The notes: a model not told the origin generated them from the sequence alone. A stretch of DNA of 64,000 bases from CBDBBY01 sp965205055 (GCA_965205055.1 OZ242030.1:3782001-3846000); one strand, 5' to 3'. Shown: positions 17,472 through 26,718, counted from the first letter of the stretch. Translations and numbers: made by a program.

Positions 17472-18189
17472 ATGAACTTTGATCTTGCAAGCTACGAAGC
17501 GCGGGCTCGGGATGCAGTTAAAGTCTTTTGGCACAATCGCGCAGCCGCGCAAAATAAGCAGCTTGAAGCCGACCTTCAGGATATGGGTACGCGCGGTGCT
17601 GTGACGGCGGGCAAGAACATGGACGGATTTCTTGCCCTCGCCCGAATGCTGATTGAAGACAATGGGTTCGCTAATGTCGGCATTTGCACGCAACAGCGTG
17701 CTTTGACCCTGCCGGGATTTTTTCGGCCGACCAAGATTTGGGATCTGCTCGTAATGCATCAAGAGAAGCTCGTCGCGGCGTTTGAATTCAAGTCTCAGGT
17801 AGGCCCGTCCTTTGGCAATAACTTCAACAACCGATCGGAAGAGGCCATCGGCACCGCGCACGACCTCTAGATGGCCTATCGAAATGGCGCTCTTGGAAAG
17901 AACGCGCCGAGACCGTTCATTGGATTGATTGTGCTTCTTGAAGATTGCGCCCAGTCGAACACGCCGGTTGCGGAAAGGGAGCCGCATTTCCCTGTTGATC
18001 ACGCATTCCAGGGCCAGTCCTACGCTCAGAGGTATGATCTGCTGTGCCAACGGCTTGTGAAGGAAGAACTCTATTCGAGCACGACGCTATTTGCATCACC
18101 TCACGACGCGGCGACTAATGGCAGGTATCTGCACCTAAGCGGAAGTTCCTTGGGATTATTTTGAACAACTCTTTGAATGTCCGGCCTAA
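17472..18189 (+). pseudogene. PaeR7I/XhoI-type restriction endonuclease, nonsense and frameshift
   Basis: The frame begins 6 nt after the methyltransferase stop. It shows GKNMDGFLALARMLIED, PGFFRPTKIWDLLVMHQ and FKSQVGPSFGNNFNNR, all typical of the PaeR7I/XhoI family (about 245 aa). A TAG at 17868-17870 replaces the Trp expected in the family motif (DLWxAYR; here DL-stop-MAYR), and the same frame then continues for 97 codons. Near 18135 the similarity appears to move by one nucleotide into a frame ending VPWDYFEQLFECPA. That frame stops inside the left end of the IS1634-type element. The enzyme is therefore probably inactive unless the amber codon is suppressed. The frameshift is less certain than the amber codon. 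Confidence 0.85.
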
Positions 18190-20087
18190 TTTGCGGATTC
18201 CGGCTGTGCGTCCACTGGACACGCCGCTTTTGAAGGGGCTACCGCATGGGGACCTTCGCGTTCAGCAGCCTTAGCGCCCGGTCCTGGATCGGCGTCGGCG
18301 AGGCGGGGACGTCGAATCCCGACTTTCCCGGCCCCGAGGGCTCGATCCGGTTCATCGTGAGCGTTCCGAGTTGCGCAAGCAGTCCCCGGAAGTCGTGGAC
18401 GTCCTCGCCTGAGCTCGTGCGCTTTGTGGTTGCTTTCCGCTTGGCTTGCGGCGAGCGTTCGGCCTTGGCGACGGGCGAGTCGCGGACCGGGCCGTGCTCG
18501 TCGTCGAACAGCATCGGGGCGAGCGCGTCGCGCATATTCTTTTCGACATAGTACGCGAGCATGCAGATCAGGAGATGGGCGCGGACCCGCGGCTCGAGGC
18601 GGTGGCGGATGGGCCGGACCTGGAGGTCGGGCGCCTTCATCGTCCGGAACGCCCTCTCGACCCGGCCCAGCCTTTTGTAGGTTTCGACGACGGCGGCGGC
18701 GGACATCCGCTTTTCCTGCACGTTGGTCCGGATGACGTAGAATCCGTCCAGAGCCGCCTCGTCGGCGATATTCTGTTTTTTGCGCTTCCAGGAGAAGGAT
18801 CCCGTTCCGATCTTCAGATCGAAATGCTTCCGCATCTTGCGCTTTTTGAGGGCGCGCTCGGCGCGGCTCCTGATCGCGTCCGCGTTCCGGAGCGGGCGCT
18901 TGTCCCGGCGGACCGCGCGGCGGATCTCGATCAGATCTTGCGTCGCCGCCGCGATCAAGTCCTTGCGCTTGCGGGTCCGCTCTTCGGCCAGCAGGGGGTT
19001 TTTGCAGACGACCAGCCGCTCGCCGGGGAACAGCTCCCGGCATTCGATCTCCGCCATGTCCTGCTCGTCGAACAGCGTGGGCTGCAGCGCTCCGTTTTTG
19101 GCCAGGGCGCCGACCCCGGCGGCCCTAAGGGCGAAGATCCAGTCGTAGCCGTTCGGCTCGAGGTCCTCGCGGACGCGCGCCTGCGCGGCCATGCCCCGGT
19201 CTCCGACGAACACCGCCCGCTTCAGTCCGAAGCGGTCGCGGAGCTTGCCGACTTGGGCGGCCACTGTGGAGGGATCGGACGCGTTCCCGGGGAACGCCTC
19301 GACGGCGACCGGCCGCCCGTCGGCGTCGCACAGCAAGCCGAATTCGATCTGCGGCAGCCCCGTCTTGCCGTCGCGCGAGTATCCGCGATCCACCAGCGGG
19401 CAGGTCCGGCTGTAGCTCCAGACCGAGGTCAAGTCGTAGAGGACCGGGCTTCCCTCGCTCAGATGCTTTTCGGCCAGCGCCTTCTCGATCCTCGGCTGGC
19501 GCTCGAGCAGCCAGTCCATGGTCTCGTAGAGCCGGTCCCCGCTCACGTTCTCCGGCAGTCCGAGCTGCGACGCCAAGGTGGAGACCGCCGTCTCCGGCCG
19601 GAAGAGCCGGGCGGCGGCGAGCTTCGATCCCGGCTCCAGAATCCGCTGCGCGACCAAGGCGACCGCCAGATCCCGCGACCGCGAGCGCCGGGATGCGATC
19701 GCCCGGTCGACGCCGCAGGCGCGAAGCGCCGCGAGGACCGCGGCGGCGTTCCCGTGCTGGAGCGACCGGGAGATCGTGAACGCGCCTTCGAGCGCGGCGG
19801 GCACGTCGGCGATGGCGGCGCCGCGCAGAACCTCCCGGATCTTCTCGACCGTCTCCGGGGGAAGCTTTGTGATGTTGGAGAGGGTGCGCTTCTTGACCTT
19901 TCCGCCTTCCCGGTAGGAGTGGCGGATCAGGATCGTGGGCCGCGATTTGCGGTTCGGGACGGTTTCTACGAACATGACTACTATTTTATCATTTTAATTT
20001 TATGTTTAAAGGATAAAAATATCACATTATATTGACCAATGCATGACTACGTTCTTGCAGACGGAAATGGGCCGGAATCCGCCTTAG
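18186..20087 (-). mobile_element. IS1634-family insertion sequence
   Basis: About 1.9 kb with imperfect terminal inverted repeats. The left end 18186-18204 contains GCGGATTCCGGC and the right end 20071-20087 contains GCCGGAATCCGC; both begin CTAA when read inward, with a 2-nt length difference. One transposase gene fills the element. No clear target-site duplication is visible at these boundaries, so the exact ends may be off by a few bases or one flank may have been lost. The left end abuts the 3' end of the restriction gene and the right end abuts a truncated TPP-enzyme gene. Confidence 0.75.
18239..19975 (-). CDS. IS1634-family transposase
   Basis: Predicted 578-aa DDE transposase. Likely catalytic acidic residues are Asp near 181 (YDLTSVW), Asp near 259 (VFVGDRGM) and the Glu in RVERAFRTMK (about residue 440). 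These motifs and the length match the IS1634 family of the IS4 superfamily. The reading frame is complete. The gene is markedly more GC-rich than its surroundings, and the sequence just upstream of the start (19980-20040) is very AT-rich and probably holds its promoter. Confidence 0.92.
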   Translation of the reverse strand: MFVETVPNRKSRPTILIRHSYREGGKVKKRTLSNITKLPPETVEKIREVLRGAAIADVPAALEGAFTISRSLQHGNAAAVLAALRACGVDRAIASRRSRSRDLAVALVAQRILEPGSKLAAARLFRPETAVSTLASQLGLPENVSGDRLYETMDWLLERQPRIEKALAEKHLSEGSPVLYDLTSVWSYSRTCPLVDRGYSRDGKTGLPQIEFGLLCDADGRPVAVEAFPGNASDPSTVAAQVGKLRDRFGLKRAVFVGDRGMAAQARVREDLEPNGYDWIFALRAAGVGALAKNGALQPTLFDEQDMAEIECRELFPGERLVVCKNPLLAEERTRKRKDLIAAATQDLIEIRRAVRRDKRPLRNADAIRSRAERALKKRKMRKHFDLKIGTGSFSWKRKKQNIADEAALDGFYVIRTNVQEKRMSAAAVVETYKRLGRVERAFRTMKAPDLQVRPIRHRLEPRVRAHLLICMLAYYVEKNMRDALAPMLFDDEHGPVRDSPVAKAERSPQAKRKATTKRTSSGEDVHDFRGLLAQLGTLTMNRIEPSGPGKSGFDVPASPTPIQDRALRLLNAKVPMR

Positions 20088-20194
20088 CCTATTGATGTTA
20101 AGGGATAAAATTTGCGGACTAGCTTCAATATCGCACGGAACTTCCGCCTAAGCCAGCTTAGGTCGCTCGAGACTCTTGTTGCGAAATTTATGAA

Positions 20195-20590
20195 CCGCTC
20201 AAGAAGTTTGCTGTGACGAGCCCGAACCGTTGCGTTTTTGTATTTGACGGCGATGGGAGCCTTCCAATGAATCTTGGTTCGCAGGCGACGATTGCCGGAG
20301 CGGATCCACCCAATCTTTGCCATTTGGAGTTTTCGAACGGCATGCACCCCATTCAAAGTCTGGACAAGCTTGATTTCGCCGGGATCGCTCTCGGTTGCGG
20401 GTATCGCGACGCTGCCAACTGCGTCGAGGCCGACGGTTTGGATGCCGCGCTTGATGGCCTATTTGCGTCGCCGCGGCCATAGTTGCTGTCACTGGCGATA
20501 GTTCCGGGCGAACGCTTTCCGAGAGACTACGGCTATATTCATAGAACGGAAGTACGCGAACAATTCAGATCCGCTCTCAATTCCAGATGA
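20195..20590 (+). pseudogene. C-terminal fragment of a TPP-dependent decarboxylase
   Basis: The frame reads VFVFDGDGSLPMNLGSQATI, the thiamine-pyrophosphate/Mg-binding GDGS...N motif, followed by FSNGMHPI. After a TAG at 20480-20482 the same frame continues LLSLAIVPGERFPRDYGYIH and ends at the TGA 20588-20590. This pattern (GDGSxxMNLG ... PGxxFPRDYxYIH) is that of the catalytic subunit of sulfopyruvate/phosphonopyruvate-type decarboxylases. The N-terminal part is missing upstream, where the IS1634 element ends about 110 bp away. The gene is therefore a truncated remnant with an internal amber codon. Confidence 0.78.
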
Positions 20591-20821
20591 CACGCTCACT
20601 GCATTAAAGCGGGAGCAAATTTTCATCGATCTGGTATAGTCAGATTTGTCCATCGACGCCGATTTCCTTCACCGACGGCAACATTGAATTGGAGAATTCT
20701 AAATCCTATTCGCGAAAGAAATTATGCTCTACGTCACTTGCGCGGTCGATGAACCGAACTTTCGGCAATTTCGATATTCTTTGTGGAGAGCAAATTTCCG
20801 GAATTACCGCGGCTCTTGAAA

Positions 20822-22114
20822 TCAATCTCGAGCCAATTCACCGATATAGCCGGTCAAGGATGGAATAGGACAAAAATAGCGGCGGCTGTTCCCGGATCGT
20901 TGCAGAAAGCCTCGCATGATCATTCGATTGAGCAATCCCGAAGCATCAACGTTTTCGGGGAGTTGGTACTTGCAGTCCTCGCTATCTTTTGCGTGAATTG
21001 CAATTGCTCTATTAAGTTCAGCCAGAGTCTTTCCAGGGGGCCGGGCTGAATCAAGCACAATATGCAAAAGACCCACGCAGCCGACGAGATCATCGTCAAG
21101 TCGATCTTCATAGTATTCGTTTCGATATGTTGCGGATATTTCGGAAACGGATCTCGCGAAATCACCATCGGTTGGACCAAGCATGCCGTTATTGGCCGCT
21201 AAAACCTTTGCCAAGGCTTGCAAATTTGTGTGCAGGTGTTGCGGCCATCCACTGCACTCCCCGGCAATTCTACGTGCCCAATCACAACGATTTGAACTAT
21301 CTACACGGAAGGTATCCAGCATCCTCTTGACAGAACTTTCAGCTTCACTTTGCTCCAGCGCGCCGAGAGTAACTCGGCGACGGCTCGACATTCGGGAAAT
21401 ATGATGTTTGCGAAGCGCGTCATAGGAGTCCAATAGTCCGGCAAATATAGGGATAATTGGCAAGCCGTGAATTCCCTGATGCAGGTTTGAAACTTCCGAT
21501 TGACCTTCCAAGTCCCTCATACTCTGCACTTCATCAAGCATCAATACAACCGGTCTTTTCCATTTTTCCGGAGGGAAAAGAGCCGCCAAAGTTTCCCAAG
21601 TCAATTCGCGCGACTTCGTTGTTACCGATTTTCCTCCGCTTGATTGGGCAGTAGAATTAAGAAGAAATTCATGGCCAACGCTTGTCGCAATGCTGTGATC
21701 TATTGAAACGATCTTCCTAAGCTTGCCGGACGCATCGGCGTCGTTATTTGCGATTGCGATGGCTTCGGCAATCCCAGCAACCAAATTCGCTTGATTGCAG
21801 ATTAGATCAACACGAATAGGCAGCGTTATTGGAGCTGCTTCGCTTGGTTCCGAACTCCAGCGTTCATCAAGGCGCGCCAGCAGTGCACTTTTTCCGACGC
21901 CAGGAGGGCCTTGAAGCAACCAAGTTTCATCGGAAGCCGGCATTCGCATTCTGTTACGATACCGCTCCATAACGCCCTCAATGCTAAGCTCAATATCTTC
22001 AATTATTTGGTGTCTACCCGAAAAGAACGGTGTGCTGCCCCTATCTTTTGTCAATATTCTGGACGAAAACTTCTTCAGCCCTGCGATATCCGGCTTACTG
22101 TTTTCACAGTCCAT
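20822..22114 (-). CDS. AAA-type ATP-binding protein of unknown function
   Basis: Predicted 430-aa P-loop ATPase. The Walker A motif is GPPGVGKS (about residues 69-76) and Walker B is VVLMLDEVQ (about 188-196), with FFSGRHQIIEDIE just before the P-loop as in ORC/STAND-like ATPases. The C-terminal 150 residues look like a winged-helix region (GLLNRMIMRGFLQRSG, then RYFCPIPSL). It lies alone between a pseudogene and a tRNA gene and its composition is more AT-rich than the chromosomal genes, which suggests acquisition. It could be a mobile-element or defence ATPase; the family name is not clear. Confidence 0.72.
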   Translation of the reverse strand: MDCENSKPDIAGLKKFSSRILTKDRGSTPFFSGRHQIIEDIELSIEGVMERYRNRMRMPASDETWLLQGPPGVGKSALLARLDERWSSEPSEAAPITLPIRVDLICNQANLVAGIAEAIAIANNDADASGKLRKIVSIDHSIATSVGHEFLLNSTAQSSGGKSVTTKSRELTWETLAALFPPEKWKRPVVLMLDEVQSMRDLEGQSEVSNLHQGIHGLPIIPIFAGLLDSYDALRKHHISRMSSRRRVTLGALEQSEAESSVKRMLDTFRVDSSNRCDWARRIAGECSGWPQHLHTNLQALAKVLAANNGMLGPTDGDFARSVSEISATYRNEYYEDRLDDDLVGCVGLLHIVLDSARPPGKTLAELNRAIAIHAKDSEDCKYQLPENVDASGLLNRMIMRGFLQRSGNSRRYFCPIPSLTGYIGELARD

Positions 22115-22460
22115 CGTTTGTTTTGCCTTTCATTCCGTAAATCTTCTAGAAAATATCAACCGAATTAGTTTAACGCTGATGAACAAGCTAAAAAGCGTGT
22201 CATGTCGGGATAGTGTGCGGGAAATGAGTCTCAAAGTCAACAGTTTGAGCAGCTATTGCGACGGAACGGGCAAAAATAGGGTGGCGATTTGACAGGAGCG
22301 GTGTGTCACGTGAACGCTAAATTGCGCTTGCCGGAAAATTGAAAGGACGTATGCCTTCTCTCTGCCATCGCGTCATTCAATTTGGTTTCCGGTCAATCCG
22401 GCAAATCCAGTGCAGTTCAGTTGCTGGAAACGTTTGGAGTTTGGCAAGAATGAAAGACTA
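22115..22460. other. Intergenic region, no gene seen
   Basis: A 346-bp gap between the AAA ATPase start and the tRNA 3' end, AT-rich at 22120-22200. The ATPase promoter should lie here. No coding frame, attachment-site duplication of the tRNA end, or integrase was found. Confidence 0.45.
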
Positions 22461-22547
22461 TGGTGCCCAGAAGAGGACTCGAACCTCCACGCCCATTCGG
22501 GCACTAGCACCTGAAGCTAGCGCGTCTACCAATTCCGCCACCTGGGC
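22461..22547 (-). tRNA. tRNA-Leu (anticodon CAG)
   Basis: The reverse complement folds as an 87-nt class II tRNA. The acceptor stem GCCCAGG pairs with TCTGGGC, the anticodon stem CTAGC/GCTAG encloses the loop TTCAGGT (anticodon CAG), a long variable arm follows, the T-loop is GTTCGAGTCC, and the 3' CCA is encoded. It marks the edge of the accessory island that begins near 11.5 kb. Confidence 0.97.
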
Positions 22548-22607
22548 TGGTTGCAGGAGCGCATCCGTATAATTCAGTGATGGCGATGTCAAATTCCGTC
22601 GGTGAAT

Positions 22608-22781
22608 TGGGTGCATCCCAATGTTGTTGGTCAAACGGCGGCGCGATGCGGTCTCTCATTGAGGAAGTCGGCCCAACGGTTGTTTTCGTTGCAGCATTTG
22701 AGAGCGATCAGAGCGTTGGCCCTGCTTTCGACCAACGGTGCCTCTCCCTCCCTATCCCCGAGAAATGGGACGCACCCCGAC
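22608..22781. repeat. MITE-like inverted-repeat element, family A copy 1
   Basis: The left end GGGTGCATCCCA (22609-22620), followed by TTGTTGGTC, is inverted at the right end as TGGGACGCACCCC (22768-22780). The interior has no gene. The right arm (CTCTCCCTCC before the end) matches the right arm of the copy at 56046-56217. At least five copies of this family occur in the window. Confidence 0.75.
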
Positions 22782-22962
22782 GAATTGGCGGAAATATGCG
22801 ATTTTATGATGCCGCGACATACGGTTGATCAGACGACCCTGAATCCAAGATGTTGATTTCCTGCGAACGGAAGCTTCGCCCCTTTCGGGATCGCGCAGTT
22901 CCAACAATTCAGGTGCGACCTGCTGACAGAACCGGAATTGACGGTGAAAGAGCGAACAGCAT

Positions 22963-24045
22963 TCATTCGTCGCCGGAATCCAAGTCGACGGCCACGCCGT
23001 CGCGAGCCGATTGTTCCGCAGCGAGCGCGAATCGCAGCACTTGCCTCGCCTCGTCCGCAGTCAAAATGGGTTGGCCGCCATTCTTCAGAGTTTCGATGTA
23101 GTGGCGCGTCGAAAGCACGAAGCTTTGCTCCCAGCCTGTCGCAACATCTCTGAATTCCGTCCGCTGTCCGTCGCAATGCAGAACGACCGGAGGGGCATCG
23201 CCCAAGCGTCCATGTCCGCCGTTTATCCATATCACGCCTTTGGTGCCGGTTATCTCGACCCGGTCGTCCTGCGCGTAATGGCGCGTGTCGATTTCCAGCT
23301 CCGGCGAATAAACGATCTCGAGATTGCCGATTCGATTGTTCGGAAACCTGAAAGAGATGATGGATTGGGCGTCGAATACGTACCCGTCGCTTCGGACTGT
23401 GCTGCCGATGTAGGAGTGGACCGAATCCGGGTTCCCCATGAAAAGCCACGCCAGAGCGAACTTGTGGTGTCCATCGTCGAATACAAGAGGGCCGCCGCCC
23501 GATCTGTTCTGGTCTTGACGCCATTCGTTCGCCCCTTGCGGGATCTTCCATTCGGTTCGGCTCGTTCCCGGATTGCTTTTTATCCTGATTGAGAGCGGTT
23601 CCCCGATCGCATTATTCCCTACTAGGCGTATCGCCTTCTGGACCGGCGGATAGAACACGAAATTCTCGAACACCTTGAACGGCCGGTCGGACGCCGCCGC
23701 CGCTTCCACAAGCCTGTCCGCGTCTTCGACCGACGGGCAAATCGGCTTCTGAAGCGAGACCGCCTTGCCGGCGTTGATGGCGGCCAACGCGGCTTCCAAG
23801 TGAAGATGGTGCGGCAGCAGAATTTCCACCAGATCGATATTTTCGTTCGATAGAAACTGATTTTGATCATCGGTTATCTCAACGGAACCGAGGCCCCATG
23901 CTTCCGCTTTTGCCTTGGCAGTCTGCGGATTCATGTCGCAAAGCGCCACGATGCCGGCATCCGGGTTTTGCAAGTATTCGATGGCGTGAAGGTCGGAGAT
24001 CCTGCCGGTTCCCCATATCCCGACGCCGATAGGCGTGTCGTACAC
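22963..24045 (-). CDS. Gfo/Idh/MocA-family oxidoreductase
   Basis: Predicted 360-aa NAD(P)-dependent oxidoreductase. The N-terminal Rossmann fold shows GIWGTGRIS (about residues 9-17) and CDMNPQTA; the conserved EKP motif is the variant QKP (about 99-101), with the next conserved region SVEDADRLVEAA. The C-terminal alpha/beta domain follows. The family acts on sugars, inositols and their derivatives, and the substrate is not predictable here. The start is a GTG at 24045 with GGGAG 8 nt upstream. The gene is transcribed alone, divergently from asd. Confidence 0.88.
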   Translation of the reverse strand: MYDTPIGVGIWGTGRISDLHAIEYLQNPDAGIVALCDMNPQTAKAKAEAWGLGSVEITDDQNQFLSNENIDLVEILLPHHLHLEAALAAINAGKAVSLQKPICPSVEDADRLVEAAAASDRPFKVFENFVFYPPVQKAIRLVGNNAIGEPLSIRIKSNPGTSRTEWKIPQGANEWRQDQNRSGGGPLVFDDGHHKFALAWLFMGNPDSVHSYIGSTVRSDGYVFDAQSIISFRFPNNRIGNLEIVYSPELEIDTRHYAQDDRVEITGTKGVIWINGGHGRLGDAPPVVLHCDGQRTEFRDVATGWEQSFVLSTRHYIETLKNGGQPILTADEARQVLRFALAAEQSARDGVAVDLDSGDE

Positions 24046-24268
24046 TTTAGTCTCCCTTCGGAAAGATGGCGCTGCGCAATCGTGGCTGATTCCAAAAATG
24101 GGTCAAGTGGCAAATGCGCCGTTTCCGCGTAAATTTGAAGCGGTGACTCTGTCGGCGCGCGAAGGTCACGCTACAATGCGTGAACCCATTTGTTCCGGCC
24201 TGCTTTTGTTTTGCTTGCGAATTGGATAATCCGCCCTTTCGATTCAATGGTGCGCTAGAGTCAAAAAA

Positions 24269-25291
24269 ATGGGTTACAGGATCGCAGTCGTCGGCGCGAC
24301 GGGAAACGTCGGCCGCGAAATGCTCAATGTGCTGGATGAGCGCAACTTTCCTGCGGACGAGATCGTCGCTTTGGCTTCCAGCCGCTCAGCCGGCGACGAC
24401 CTGGATTGCGGAAACAAATCGCTGACCGTCCGCGACATCTCGGATTTCGACTTCGAAGGGTGGGATATGGCGCTCTTCGCGATCGGTTCGGAGGCAACGG
24501 AAAATTACGCGCCGGTTGCTGCGGAAGCCGGCTGCACGGTAATCGACAATTCTTCCCTGTATCGTTACGACCCGGACGTTCCTTTGATCGTTCCGGAAGT
24601 CAATCCGGACGCGGTGGAGGATTTCCGCAACCGCAACATCATCGCGAATCCGAACTGCTCGACCGCGCAGATGGTTGTCGCTTTGAAGCCGCTTCATGAT
24701 CGAGCTCGAATAAAGCGCGTGGTCGTTTCGACGTACCAATCCGTTTCTGGATCAGGCCGCGCGGCGATGGACGAGCTTTGGGAGCAGACCAAGGCGCTCT
24801 ACATGCCGGGAAGCGAGAGCGAGCCGTCGGTTTACCCAACCCGAATTGCATTCAACGTCATCCCGCATATCGACCGTTTTCTGGAAGACGGGCAGACGCG
24901 CGAAGAATGGAAAATGGTGGCGGAGACCAAGAAGATCGTTGATCCCTCGATAGCGGTCGCCGCGACTTGCGTGAGGGTGCCGGTCTTCATCGGGCATTCA
25001 GAGGCCATCAATATCGAATTCGAGGAATATCTCGACGAGAACGAGGCGCGGGACATACTGACCTCTTCGCCGGGCGTCATGGTCGTGGACCGCCGCGAGG
25101 ATGGCGGCTACATCACTCCGATGGATTGCGTTGGCGAGTCCGCGACTTACGTCAGTCGAATACGCCAGGACGAGACAGTGGCAAACGGACTTAATCTTTG
25201 GTGCGTGTCCGACAATCTGCGGAAGGGCGCCGCTCTGAATGCGGTCCAGATAGCCGAGCTTTTCGGAAGACGCATCCTGCAGAAGGGATAA
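24269..25291 (+). CDS. asd: Aspartate-semialdehyde dehydrogenase
   Basis: Predicted 340-aa enzyme that reduces aspartyl phosphate to aspartate semialdehyde, a branch point to lysine/diaminopimelate, threonine and methionine. The NADP-binding GATGNVGREM lies at residues 9-18, the catalytic cysteine in NPNCSTAQ (about 129) and the active-site histidine in FIGHSEA (about 250). Length and motifs fit the bacterial family. The ribosome binding site is poor, but the start matches homologues (MGYRIAVVGATG). The NlpC/P60 gene follows after 32 nt. Confidence 0.96.
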   Translation: MGYRIAVVGATGNVGREMLNVLDERNFPADEIVALASSRSAGDDLDCGNKSLTVRDISDFDFEGWDMALFAIGSEATENYAPVAAEAGCTVIDNSSLYRYDPDVPLIVPEVNPDAVEDFRNRNIIANPNCSTAQMVVALKPLHDRARIKRVVVSTYQSVSGSGRAAMDELWEQTKALYMPGSESEPSVYPTRIAFNVIPHIDRFLEDGQTREEWKMVAETKKIVDPSIAVAATCVRVPVFIGHSEAINIEFEEYLDENEARDILTSSPGVMVVDRREDGGYITPMDCVGESATYVSRIRQDETVANGLNLWCVSDNLRKGAALNAVQIAELFGRRILQKG

Positions 25292-25323
25292 CAAGACGCC
25301 ATCGCAAGACCGGCGCTCAAGGC

Positions 25324-26163
25324 ATGTCAACAACCGAGATGGATCCCAGGCTCACGCCGGCGAACGGCCGGGTCGCCGCAATCGATCTCAAGGGAAAGGT
25401 CGAGGCTGAACAGTTCGTTGAAGGCGAAAGGCTGCAGTGCGTTGCGCCGTCAGCGGATATCAGAGTTTGCCCCGATGGCGGCCTCGCTTCGCAACTAGCT
25501 TACGGTGAAACGATCCGAGTGTTGGAAACGAGGCAAGGGTGGTCGTTCGGGCAGTCTGAATCAGATGGCTATGTCGGATATGTGCCGGAGAATTCCCTTG
25601 GCCCGGTGTCGTCTCCGACCCACCGGGTTTTTCGCTTGAAGGCGCATGCCTATCCGGAGCCATCCGTCAAATCGATACCGGCAAGAATTTTTCCGTTCGG
25701 GTCGAAGCTGTCGGCGGTCTCGGAGGAGGGCAGTTTTGTCGAAGTGCGCGGGGGAGGTTACGTGCCGAGAAGCCAATTGCTGGATCTGGATGACTTTGTT
25801 TCGGATTTCGTAGCAACGGCGGAAACCTTCCTTGGCGTCCCTTACCTTTGGGGCGGCAAGGGACCTGACGGGATCGATTGCTCCGGCCTTGTCCAAATCG
25901 CGCTTCATTCCGCGGGCCATTCATGCCCGCGCGACAGCGACATGCAGGAACAGGCGCTGGGGGAACCGCTTTCGTCTAACGACGATCTCGCTCGGGGCGA
26001 TCTGATATTTTGGGCCGGCCACGTGGGGATAATGACGGACGGAGACACACTGCTGCATGCGAACGCAAGCCATATGGCCGTCGTCAAGGAAAGTCTTCGA
26101 CTGGCAGAATCGCGCATCAAGGCGAACGAAAATCTTCAGATACGCGCGATCCAAAGACTCTAG
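25324..26163 (+). CDS. NlpC/P60-family cell wall peptidase
   Basis: Predicted 279-aa cysteine peptidase acting on peptidoglycan stem peptides. Two SH3-like segments occupy about residues 35-155. The NlpC/P60 domain follows with Cys186 in GIDCSGLVQ, His233 in AGHVGIM and the third active-site position His245 in LLHANAS. No signal peptide is visible, as is common for this alphaproteobacterial subgroup. The start at 25324 is preceded by AAGG; a longer frame upstream would overlap asd and is rejected. It is likely cotranscribed with asd. Confidence 0.9.
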   Translation: MSTTEMDPRLTPANGRVAAIDLKGKVEAEQFVEGERLQCVAPSADIRVCPDGGLASQLAYGETIRVLETRQGWSFGQSESDGYVGYVPENSLGPVSSPTHRVFRLKAHAYPEPSVKSIPARIFPFGSKLSAVSEEGSFVEVRGGGYVPRSQLLDLDDFVSDFVATAETFLGVPYLWGGKGPDGIDCSGLVQIALHSAGHSCPRDSDMQEQALGEPLSSNDDLARGDLIFWAGHVGIMTDGDTLLHANASHMAVVKESLRLAESRIKANENLQIRAIQRL

Positions 26164-26265
26164 CGCGGCGTCTTCATTGAACCGGTTCACTTGAGCAGTG
26201 ATCAGAATGTCGTCCGCCAAGCCGTCGGAGCTAGTCGATTCATGGCGTCGGTTTCCGGATACGCA

Positions 26266-26718
26266 TCAAAGGAGCGGTAAGATTGCAAGAACAGAAAACA
26301 AAATGAAGAAAATAGCAGGTAGGACAGTCTCAACGGTTGTCAGCTTCCAGTAGCGGCTCAAAATTGTTCCTTTGTTTAGTAGTTCCCATTCGCGTTTGAA
26401 AAATGGGTAAACCAGTTTGTCTTCCAGTTCGTGCAAGGCTTTGAATTTCCCCGAATTGAGTTGCCTGTAGGAGCGGATGACGACAAACCACGAAACGGAC
26501 AGCAAGGTGCCGACAACTCCTGATGAGACCAAGATGGGCTTTTCGTAGACATCACCGTCGCCGAACCTGAGCAATGCGGCAACAAAAACCCCCAACCCCA
26601 CGAGCAGGCTCACATAGAGTCGGTTAGCACCTTCTCGCCTTTGGCTCACTTTGTCGGCTAAATCGGCGTGGAGTCTATAAATCTCCAAAAGTTCTTTTTT
26701 TTCCAAGTCGTCCGTCAT
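26266..26718 (-). CDS. Small three-helix membrane protein (RipA/SLATT-like), TIR partner
   Basis: Predicted 150-aa protein. A charged N-terminal helix (EIYRLHADLADKVSQRR) is followed by hydrophobic segments at about 35-51, 61-80 and 129-150, and by the conserved-looking IRSYRQLNSGKFKALHELE between segments two and three. This layout resembles the RipA-family octameric membrane proteins and SLATT-type effector domains associated with nucleotide-signal conflict systems; I name these from memory, without a search. The start overlaps the TIR gene stop (ATGA, 26715-26718), and GGGGG lies upstream. It is plausibly the membrane-disrupting effector of a TIR-signalling pair. Confidence 0.7.
   Translation of the reverse strand: MTDDLEKKELLEIYRLHADLADKVSQRREGANRLYVSLLVGLGVFVAALLRFGDGDVYEKPILVSSGVVGTLLSVSWFVVIRSYRQLNSGKFKALHELEDKLVYPFFKREWELLNKGTILSRYWKLTTVETVLPAIFFILFSVLAILPLL

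Noticed and set aside
18446..20035. 529-codon open frame opposite the IS1634 transposase
   Set aside because: Long antisense frame produced by high GC in the third codon position; the minus-strand frame has clear DDE motifs.
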